Positions 7,815 to 12,996 of a stretch of DNA of 12,996 bases are shown one piece after another. The notes under the pieces were generated by a model, which saw nothing but the letters and a program-made list of their open reading frames with translations, was not told the DNA's origin and did not search any database. Made by a program: the position numbers and the translations under genes. Source of the stretch: Alistipes sp. (GTDB taxonomy: Bacteria > Bacteroidota > Bacteroidia > Bacteroidales > Rikenellaceae). Position 1 is the stretch's first letter; every line of letters starts with the position of its first letter. The DNA lies in assembly GCA_020026435.1 (NCBI GenBank), contig JAHHQK010000051.1, positions 1 to 12,996 of the forward strand, given 5' to 3'.

Positions 7815-8163
7815 GAAACTGATCGGAGTGCTGGCAACGCTGGCCGTGCTCTTCATCATCGGATCGAGCATCGTCAACCGGCACAAGTTTCACTCGATGG
7901 TCTTTACCGGGGTGGAGGAGCCGCTGAAGGAGGAAGCCTCGACTCCGGAGGTGGATTTGCTTCCGGCGGTGGATACGCTGGCGGTGCCCGTACCCACGCA
8001 GACGGCGGATGTTGAGGCCGCAGAGGAGAAGACTTCGGAAAAGGCTTCCTCGGCCCTGGGCGGGAATGCTGCCGGGCAAGGAGCGGCCGCAAAGGCGGAG
8101 TCCGAGGGTGGTGTGTCCGCAGGTGTCGATTCCGTGGTCATGGACAAGGAGAACCGCAAGTAG
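7807..8163 (+). CDS. Small single-pass membrane protein of unknown function
   Basis: A 118-residue protein that I cannot assign to a family. After MIKK there is one hydrophobic helix (residues 5-23, ending FIIGSSIV), then a short basic stretch (NRHKF) and a long low-complexity tail of about 85 residues rich in Ala, Glu, Ser, Val and Pro. By the positive-inside rule the orientation is uncertain because both ends of the helix carry basic residues. Its ATG overlaps the last eight bases of the S41 peptidase gene, which strongly supports a real, co-translated product. S41 peptidases often need a partner for localisation or substrate delivery, so a role with the peptidase is possible but unproven. 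No gene follows for about 750 nt. Confidence 0.75.
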   Translation: MIKKLIGVLATLAVLFIIGSSIVNRHKFHSMVFTGVEEPLKEEASTPEVDLLPAVDTLAVPVPTQTADVEAAEEKTSEKASSALGGNAAGQGAAAKAESEGGVSAGVDSVVMDKENRK

Positions 8164-8875
8164 GCCCTATCCAGACCGCAGGCTGACTTCGGTTGGCTGT
8201 GGGGCGGTCGAGGGGTTGTTCGGGCGGCAGGGCTTGTGCAGGGCGCGGGCCGTGGCGGGCGGTTGAGGGTGTTTGCTATCGGACTGCTTGGTTTGCTCTT
8301 GGCGGTCCTGGCGTTCGCTTGGGCTTGGAGGGCGGTATTTCGGTCGAAAGGGTCCGGGGGGAGAGGAAGCGTCCGGCCGGATATACAGGTTTGAATCCGC
8401 GGAAATGGAGATTTAAAGGAGGAGATCCGTTGAGGGGCTCCTCTTTTTTTGTGCGGTTGGTCATCGAAAGGGGATTTGGGGCTTGTCGTAGGGCGTACGA
8501 TGTCGGTTGCAGGTGTTTGATGTTGGCTGATGGCAGCTGATGCAGTCCCCGCTGAGGGTTATGAGGGTGATCCGGCCTGATGAAGGGGGGCGGGGTGTGT
8601 TCCGCATCGAATGGAGCAGGGTGGTGCTGCTTGGTGAGGGATAGCCGGGGCGGAGTGGGCTTGTTGCGGCGTTTGATGGATGCCCGAACCGGGGGACGGG
8701 ATTAGAACCTTCTTGAGGTGTCTGATATAAAGTTCTTCCTCTTCGGACTATGTAGATTGTATGTTTTGTCCCCGGGGGCGTCGGGCGAGCCGGAATCTGT
8801 CCAGCCGTAAGATGCGGAGGGGTGGGAGCGGTCTGTGTTGGCGGGATGTGGCGGGGAGGAATGGATGGAAAATAA
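8164..8875. other. Geneless G-rich gap
   Basis: No supported gene in about 710 nt. The plus strand is heavily G-biased (8641-8700 holds 29 G and 12 C by hand count). Frames such as 8193-8540 encode Gly/Arg-rich low-complexity sequence with no promoter or family match. Recognisable contents are a terminator-like hairpin at 8419-8450 and a tRNA-like patch at about 8694-8750. Confidence 0.55.
8419..8450 (+). terminator. Terminator candidate for the DUF3078-S41 operon
   Basis: GAGGAG at 8419-8424 pairs with CTCCTC at 8438-8443 across a 13-nt loop, followed directly by a run of seven T (8444-8450). It lies about 255 nt after the last gene of the operon, so the mRNA would have a long 3' tail if this is the stop. 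Confidence 0.55.
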
Positions 8876-8908
8876 AAAGACCGATTCAGAATTTCTGAAT
8901 CGGTCTTT
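8870..8908 (-). terminator. Terminator of tRNA-Leu
   Basis: A perfect 15-bp stem (8876-8890 with 8894-8908) with a 3-nt loop begins 7 nt after the tRNA 3' end. Read on the minus strand it runs into TTTTTATTTT. On the plus strand only three T end the stem and no T tract follows, so it serves the minus strand. Confidence 0.93.
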
Positions 8909-8914
8909 AAGAAG

Positions 8915-8996
8915 TGCCCAGGACAGGAATCGAACCTGCATGCCTTGCGACACACGCACCTGAAACGTGCGCGTCTACCTATTCCGCCACCTGGGC
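8915..8996 (-). tRNA. tRNA-Leu, anticodon CAG
   Basis: An 82-nt class II tRNA. It has a perfect 7-bp acceptor stem (GCCCAGG with CCTGGGC, discriminator A), the D-arm sequence GTGGCGGAATAGGTAGACGC typical of leucine tRNAs, an anticodon stem CACGT/GCGTG with loop TTCAGGT (CAG at 8960-8962), and a long variable arm TGTCGCAAGGCAT. The T-arm is GCAGG-TTCGATT-CCTGT. The CCA end is not encoded. It reads CUG codons. It has its own promoter and a strong terminator, so it is independently transcribed although lspA lies upstream on the same strand. Confidence 0.97.
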
Positions 8997-9014
8997 ATTT
9001 CGGAATTGCGATGG

Positions 9015-9045
9015 CAAAGGTAGCGCTTTTTTTTGAATCTCCAAA
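9015..9045 (-). promoter_or_regulatory. Promoter of tRNA-Leu
   Basis: On the minus strand, TTTG (9042-9045), a 19-nt spacer and TACCTTTG (9015-9022) form a perfect consensus, with the same -7 sequence as both rrn promoters at the right end. The start would lie near 9008, leaving a leader of about 12 nt before the tRNA. Confidence 0.9.
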
Positions 9046-9063
9046 TTTTTTCGTAAAAAAAAT

Positions 9064-9678
9064 CTATTTTAAGAAGAATTTATTTTGAAAAGCCAGCAAA
9101 TAGACCGCCGCAACCGAGATGTAGGCGTCGGCCAGGTTGAAGATCGCACCGAAGAAATAGTTGTTGCTGTCGACCAGGAAGCTCAGTATGTCGGGGATGT
9201 TATTCCACTGAAACAGCGGGAAATAGAACATATCGACGACCTTGCCCATCATGAATCCCGCGTAGCTTCCGCCCACTTCGGCCACCGAAATCGGGGTTGA
9301 GGCAGAGAAAATAAGTCCATAGACGGCGCTGTCGATGATATTTCCCAGTGCTCCGGCCATAATCAGGCTCAAACCGACGACCACACCCCGCGGAGTGTCT
9401 TTGCGTTTGGTCACGATCTCGCGGATGAGCCAGCCCAGACCGATGACCATGCCGATGCGGAAGATGCCCAGGATGAGTTTCCCCCAGTCGAAGTTGCCGG
9501 GTGTTGAGAGCTGCATGCCGAAGGCGGCGCCGTTGTTCTCGATGAAGCGCAGTTGGAACCAGTCGGGGAAGATGACGATCGCCTCGTCGAGTTGCATGTG
9601 GGTCTTGACCCAGATCTTCAGCACCTGGTCGGCCAGGATGAGAAGAAGGATGAGGATTGAAATCTTTTTTAAATTCAT
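9064..9678 (-). CDS. lspA: Lipoprotein signal peptidase (signal peptidase II)
   Basis: Inner-membrane aspartyl protease that cleaves the signal peptide of prolipoproteins just before the lipidated cysteine. The protein has 204 residues with four hydrophobic segments. Motifs are ADQVLK in the first helix (Asp17), RFIENNGAAFG (44-54), GALGNIID with catalytic Asp116, and FNLADAYI with catalytic Asp184. The insert with KVVDMFYFP between the two aspartates is usual for Bacteroidota LspA and makes it longer than the E. coli protein (164). The start at 9678 (MNLKKISILILLL) is chosen because the first helix begins there; the frame is open back to 9855, but that upstream codon lies in the promoter. 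It is divergent from a predicted lipoprotein protease that would be one of its substrates. Confidence 0.96.
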   Translation of the reverse strand: MNLKKISILILLLILADQVLKIWVKTHMQLDEAIVIFPDWFQLRFIENNGAAFGMQLSTPGNFDWGKLILGIFRIGMVIGLGWLIREIVTKRKDTPRGVVVGLSLIMAGALGNIIDSAVYGLIFSASTPISVAEVGGSYAGFMMGKVVDMFYFPLFQWNNIPDILSFLVDSNNYFFGAIFNLADAYISVAAVYLLAFQNKFFLK

Positions 9679-9769
9679 GGGTGTTGGTTTACCGTTTTTT
9701 TGTTGCACGAAAATCCCGGGCCTGCCTGGGGGCGGGAGATGCCGGCTCCTGTCTTGCTGATCCGGGGCG

Positions 9770-9829
9770 GGCGATACATCGCCGTGGAAGTCCCGGTGTC
9801 GGCAGTGCAGGGGCTGAGACACTGTGACA
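9770..9829 (-). promoter_or_regulatory. Dyad and hairpin in the lspA leader
   Basis: TGTCgGCAGTG-type sequence at 9797-9807 pairs with CACTGTGACA at 9820-9829 (10 bp, one bulged base, one wobble). This dyad abuts the -7 element, so it covers the predicted start site and could be an operator or an RNA stem. Further into the leader, GGCGA (9770-9774) pairs with TCGCC (9779-9783) around a 4-nt loop. The predicted leader is about 140 nt, long for this genome. No known riboswitch is recognised. Confidence 0.4.
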
Positions 9830-9858
9830 AATGTAGTCATAAATCCGTTCCGCACAAA
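9828..9858 (-). promoter_or_regulatory. Promoter of lspA
   Basis: On the minus strand, TTTG (9855-9858), 19 nt and TACATTTG (9828-9835) match the Bacteroidota consensus perfectly. Transcription would begin near 9821, about 140 nt before the lspA ATG at 9678. This placement rules out the farther upstream in-frame start codons. Confidence 0.85.
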
Positions 9859-9970
9859 GCAAACTTAGGGGAAATCACCTCGGAAGGGTGTTGCGTGGGA
9901 AATATCCCTTATATAAGAGGTATATTCCGATTTTCGGCGCAGAATGGTTGACCAAATAAATTTATCGACC

Positions 9971-10005
9971 CAAAGTGTAAAAAAAGTGAGGATAAAGACA
10001 CTTTG
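9971..10005. repeat. Inverted repeat before the subtilase gene
   Basis: CAAAGTGT at 9971-9978 and ACACTTTG at 9998-10005 are perfect inverted copies separated by 19 nt. The right half contains the only candidate -33 TTTG of the subtilase promoter. Spacing of about 27 nt between half-site centres is near two and a half helical turns. It could be a regulator-binding site; this is inference. Confidence 0.45.
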
Positions 10006-10028
10006 AAACAAAAAAAATTATAACTTTG
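10002..10028 (+). promoter_or_regulatory. Probable promoter of the subtilase gene
   Basis: TAACTTTG at 10021-10028 matches the -7 consensus. TTTG at 10002-10005 lies only 15 nt upstream, 4 nt short of the usual 19, so the promoter may be weak or regulated. The A/T-rich leader from about 10035 to the ATG at 10063 is typical for this phylum. Confidence 0.6.
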
Positions 10029-10062
10029 AAATCATTAAAGTAAATTAATATTAAGAATTAAT

Positions 10063-12099
10063 ATGAAAAAGATTCTGCTTTCATTGGCTTTGCTCTCAGT
10101 CGTGGCCTGTACGAAAGAGTCTCTCGACGAGGTCGGGAACCAGACTACATTGCCCGAAAACCAGATTGTAGGTTCGGAGGAGTTGGCCGCCAAGGGTTTC
10201 TTGCGCGTCAAACTGTCGCAGGAAATGGCTTCGAAGGTACTGGCTGTCCAGTCGACACGTAGTGAGGAGGGACGCAGTGGCGTCGGTGAGATTGATGGCG
10301 TGCTCGATCAGATTGAGGCGCAGAACTTCCGCAGGGTCGTGGAGTACGATCCCGAGTGGGAGGCCGATTTCGAGGCTACGGGTCTGAACCGCTGGTATTG
10401 CTTCGAGTTCGATGAGAATTCCGAGTTGGGACGTGTGGCCAAGATGGTTGCCGGGGTACAGGGAGTAGAACGTGTGGAGATGGTCATCGACCATAAATAT
10501 ATGCGTGTCATGAGTGAGGGGCCCGCCGTGCCGCTGTCCGAATCAGACCTGGAGGGTGTCAATCCTTCGACGCGTGCCAGTGTGGCTATGAACGACCCCT
10601 TGTTCGAGGGGCAGTGGCACTTCAACAATATGGGTTACACCGACGACAAGTCGGCCGTTCCCGGTGCCGATATCAACCTGGTGGACGCCTGGAGCTTGTG
10701 CTCGGGTGAGAACAATGGTACGGATGTTGTTGTGGCCGTTATCGATGAGCCGATCTATACGGAGCACCCCGACCTGAAGGACAATATGTGGTGCAATCCC
10801 CAAAATCCCGAACAGCACGGTTATAACTTCTACAACAAGACCAGCAAGTTGGATTGGAAAAGTTCGGCTCGCACTCAGGATCAGTACGGACGTATTGTCC
10901 ACATCTATGCCGATCACGGATCGCACGTGGGTGGTGTGATTGCCGCCGTTAACAACAACGGTGTCGGTGTCTGTGGTGTAGCCGGCGGTAAGGGTAAAGG
11001 CGGCAACGTGAAGTTGATGTCCTGCCAGATCATGGGTTACAGCAATGTCAATGCGAATAACAATGCGGATATCGACGCTTTTGTCTTTGCACTGAAAAAC
11101 GGTGCCGTGATTGCCCAGAACAGCTGGGGATTCAACTATGACAATAAGCTGAACAACTGGGAGGTTATCAAGAGTGAATGGGAGGCCGGTCGTTTCGGTG
11201 CTTTGCAGGATGCCATCCAGACGTTTGTCAAATCGGCCGGAACGAAGAACCCCAACTCGCCGATCAAGGGCGGTCTGGTGATTTTCGCTGCCGGTAACGA
11301 CGGCCACTGGCTGAAGGATCGCATCTGCTATCCCGCCGGTGATCAGAGCCACGGTGTGATTGCTGTCGGTGCCATGGACTGGTCTTATCTGCCTTCGTTC
11401 TATTCCAACTACGGTACGTGGGTCGACATTACGGCTCCTGGTGGTGACTTCATGAGCAACAAGAGTCTGGTGTTGAGTACCATCCTCTGTGACGACTCGA
11501 TGTCGTATGACGACAACCGTAAAAAGAACACCAAGACCTACGGTTACGGTTACCAGGCCGGAACGTCGATGGCTTGCCCCCACGTTTCGGGTGTTGCCGC
11601 TCTGGGTCTGGCTTATGCCGCAAAGATCGGCCGTCAGTTCACGACTCAAGAGTATCGCGACCTGCTGCTCAGTTCGGTTTACGGTATTGACCGCTACTTC
11701 AGCGGTGTGAAAGTTCCCGGCAATGGTCTTATGCTCAATATGGCCGATTACAAAGGCAAGATGGGTGGCGGTTGTGTTGACGCTCTGAAGCTCCTGCTTG
11801 CCATCAAGGGTACGCCCGGTATCTGTGTCAAGACGGGCGAGGAGATTACGCAAGACCTGGCTCCTTACCTGGGTGGAGCCCACAGCACGATCCGGATCAA
11901 GGCGATCGAGTCGGCGGATTTCGCAAAACTCGGCCTGGAGGGTGCTCCCAAGGTGTCGGGGTTGAAGTGGACGCTGAATTGCCCGAAGGAGGGTATGGCT
12001 CTCGTTCAGGTGAAAGCTGTCGCAGGCGATACGGAGATCACGCGTGAGATCGCTCTGATTTCGCGTAAGAACGTTGCTCAGAACGGAGGTCTGCTCTAA
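10063..12099 (+). CDS. Secreted subtilisin-like (S8) serine protease lipoprotein
   Basis: A 678-residue endopeptidase exported as a lipoprotein. The signal peptide ends in the lipobox VVAC (lipidated Cys16), followed by TKESLDE, an acidic run that may direct it to the cell surface. Residues about 40-150 look like a propeptide or inhibitor-like domain. The S8 catalytic domain runs from about 185 to 580 with Asp228 in AVIDEP, His285 in DHGSHVGG, oxyanion Asn412 in AAGND and Ser502 in GTSMACPHVSG, so the triad is complete. The residues after Asp228 are Glu-Pro instead of the usual Ser/Thr-Gly. A beta-sandwich-like C-terminal domain covers about 590-670. The start is set by the signal peptide. 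It is monocistronic, divergent from lspA, and closed by a strong terminator. Substrate unknown; host or dietary protein digestion or processing of surface proteins are both possible. Confidence 0.93.
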   Translation: MKKILLSLALLSVVACTKESLDEVGNQTTLPENQIVGSEELAAKGFLRVKLSQEMASKVLAVQSTRSEEGRSGVGEIDGVLDQIEAQNFRRVVEYDPEWEADFEATGLNRWYCFEFDENSELGRVAKMVAGVQGVERVEMVIDHKYMRVMSEGPAVPLSESDLEGVNPSTRASVAMNDPLFEGQWHFNNMGYTDDKSAVPGADINLVDAWSLCSGENNGTDVVVAVIDEPIYTEHPDLKDNMWCNPQNPEQHGYNFYNKTSKLDWKSSARTQDQYGRIVHIYADHGSHVGGVIAAVNNNGVGVCGVAGGKGKGGNVKLMSCQIMGYSNVNANNNADIDAFVFALKNGAVIAQNSWGFNYDNKLNNWEVIKSEWEAGRFGALQDAIQTFVKSAGTKNPNSPIKGGLVIFAAGNDGHWLKDRICYPAGDQSHGVIAVGAMDWSYLPSFYSNYGTWVDITAPGGDFMSNKSLVLSTILCDDSMSYDDNRKKNTKTYGYGYQAGTSMACPHVSGVAALGLAYAAKIGRQFTTQEYRDLLLSSVYGIDRYFSGVKVPGNGLMLNMADYKGKMGGGCVDALKLLLAIKGTPGICVKTGEEITQDLAPYLGGAHSTIRIKAIESADFAKLGLEGAPKVSGLKWTLNCPKEGMALVQVKAVAGDTEITREIALISRKNVAQNGGLL

Positions 12100-12188
12100 A
12101 CCTCTGATCGGCGGCGGATATTTTCCGTGGAGATTGTCGATTTTCAGAACCCTTTCCCGCTCAGGCGGTGATCGGGTACGCAAAATAG

Positions 12189-12230
12189 AATTCAGATCTG
12201 TACCTTCGGGTATGGATCTGAATTTTTTTT
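12189..12230 (+). terminator. Terminator of the subtilase gene
   Basis: A 16-bp stem (12189-12204 with 12209-12224, two wobble pairs) is capped by a C-TTCG-G tetraloop and followed by a T run to 12230. This is a textbook intrinsic terminator about 90 nt after the stop codon. It also isolates the rrn promoters downstream. Confidence 0.95.
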
Positions 12231-12613
12231 AGCCGTTGGAGGAGGGGAAAAGTGGGGAAGTGCGTACCTGAGGGGGCGAAAAGTTCTCTTGGGAAAAGGA
12301 TTTGTGGGGTGAATTGTATCTTGTTTGCTTTTTTTATTCGGGAGTGATGCGGATTCTGAAGTAATCCGGAGTCTTTTTTTAAGGGTGAGTCCGAAAATCA
12401 AATCCGAAAACGGAGCCTTTGTATGATTTTTACAGGGGTTGAGGTTGTGATTTGGGGACACAGGGGATGCTTTTTTTGAAAAAGTTCAGAGGGGAATGTG
12501 TATTCAAAGGCATGAATCCCGACCGAAAGCCGGCCTCTTGTAATTAATATATATAGGTGTTGAGACCGATTTTACACTTTTTTGTACTTTTTTGAAAAAA
12601 AGACGTGGAAATA
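12231..12613. other. Non-coding region upstream of rrn
   Basis: No gene is supported. It holds a terminator-like hairpin (CGGATT 12350-12355 with AATCCG 12363-12368, then a T run at 12374-12380) and becomes very A/T-rich with T and A tracts from about 12540 to the first rrn promoter, which may act as an UP-like element. A short minus-strand frame across 12192-12461 is low-complexity and not considered real. Confidence 0.5.
12350..12380 (+). terminator. Second terminator-like hairpin before rrn
   Basis: The 6-bp stem CGGATT/AATCCG with a 7-nt loop is followed after GAGTC by seven T. It may be a back-up stop for transcripts entering the rrn region, or chance. Confidence 0.4.
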
Positions 12614-12644
12614 TTTGCAGATTCAAAAAAAGTCCCTACCTTTG
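12614..12644 (+). promoter_or_regulatory. rrn promoter P1
   Basis: TTTG (12614-12617), 19 nt, TACCTTTG (12637-12644), followed by GCATCCGC. Perfect match to the Bacteroidota consensus, preceded by A/T tracts. Start near 12651, about 300 nt before 16S. Confidence 0.88.
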
Positions 12645-12762
12645 CATCCGCGTTTGAGAAAAACACGAGGTTCTTCTAAGAGTTGAGAGTTTACAATAAA
12701 GGAGCTTAAAACCCTTTCGAATCTTGATGATTTAAATAAATGCAAAAGTTCTTGAAAAAAGA

Positions 12763-12794
12763 TTTGGCGGTTTCAAAAATTTGATTTACCTTTG
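12763..12794 (+). promoter_or_regulatory. rrn promoter P2
   Basis: TTTG (12763-12766), 20 nt, TACCTTTG (12787-12794), followed by GCAACCGC, nearly the same discriminator as P1. Start near 12801, about 150 nt before 16S. The tandem arrangement is typical of rRNA operons. Confidence 0.88.
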
Positions 12795-12833
12795 CAACCG
12801 CAATTCACAACGAAAGTTGCGAAGTTTTTCAGC

Positions 12834-12847
12834 TGGTTCTTTGAATT
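12834..12847 (+). promoter_or_regulatory. boxA-like antitermination element
   Basis: TGGTTCTTTGAATT in the pre-16S leader resembles the rrn boxA (TGCTCTTTAACA in E. coli), where the Nus complex loads to prevent early termination. It follows a small CAAC-GAAA-GTTG hairpin at 12808-12819. Assignment rests on similarity and position. Confidence 0.55.
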
Positions 12848-12949
12848 ACTGGTATATTTGAGAGAAAGAAATTGTAGTATTTATCTGTCAATTTTCCTTT
12901 TAAGGATAAACGAATAGTCAGGACTCTAACAATACATTTTAATTTTTTT

Positions 12950-12996
<47 letters not shown>

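Noticed and set aside
8193..8540. Plus-strand frame of 115 codons
   Set aside because: Gly/Arg-rich translation of G-biased DNA, no promoter, and it runs through the terminator candidate at 8419-8450.
9679..9855. N-terminal extension of lspA by 59 codons
   Set aside because: The upstream ATG lies in the promoter and the extension would bury the first membrane helix; no family member carries it.
9860..9867. Second -7-like TAAGTTTG upstream of lspA on the minus strand
   Set aside because: There is no TTTG at the -33 distance, while the promoter at 9828-9858 is perfect.
10543..12183. Antisense open frame of 546 codons over the subtilase
   Set aside because: Shadow of a well-supported gene; no motifs, and it would run through the terminator region.

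Overview
The window looks like chromosomal DNA from a Bacteroidota bacterium, most likely Alistipes or another Rikenellaceae. The non-coding gaps carry the promoter form typical of the phylum (TTTG, about 19 nt, TAnnTTTG). The first bases of 16S rRNA at the right edge read GATGAACGCTAGCGGCAGGC, as in Alistipes, whereas Bacteroides has GCTAGCTACAGGC. The protein families present (DPP IV-type S9 peptidase, DUF3078 barrel, secreted S8 lipoprotein) are common in this phylum.

Layout, left to right. 1-816 has no convincing gene but holds three hairpins. A promoter at 817-847 drives a small orphan gene (898-1227). After another G-rich gap, a dipeptidyl-peptidase IV-like exopeptidase gene (1804-3927) follows a hairpin-rich leader of about 150 nt. 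It converges on the endonuclease IV gene nfo (4060-4905, minus), and the two share a bidirectional terminator at 3949-3992. nfo is divergent from a three-gene, overlapping operon (5005-8163): DUF3078 outer-membrane barrel, S41 C-terminal processing peptidase, and a small single-pass membrane protein. A gene-poor, G-rich gap (8164-8914) separates this from tRNA-Leu(CAG) and lspA, both on the minus strand and each with its own strong promoter. lspA is divergent from a secreted subtilisin-like lipoprotein protease (10063-12099), which ends in a textbook UUCG-tetraloop terminator. The last 850 nt are the upstream region of an rrn operon: tandem promoters, a boxA-like element and the first 47 nt of 16S rRNA.

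Functional themes: most genes concern the cell envelope and extracytoplasmic proteolysis (DPP IV, S41 peptidase, LspA, S8 lipoprotein, outer-membrane barrel). LspA would be expected to process the lipoprotein encoded divergently from it. The rest is core information processing (AP-site repair, tRNA, rRNA).

I found no CRISPR array, insertion sequence, toxin-antitoxin pair, phage module or clear new multi-gene defence system. The most open questions are the orphan protein at 898-1227, the small membrane protein coupled to the S41 peptidase, the structured leaders of lspA and the DPP IV gene, the inverted repeat in front of the subtilase, and the large geneless G-rich gaps.
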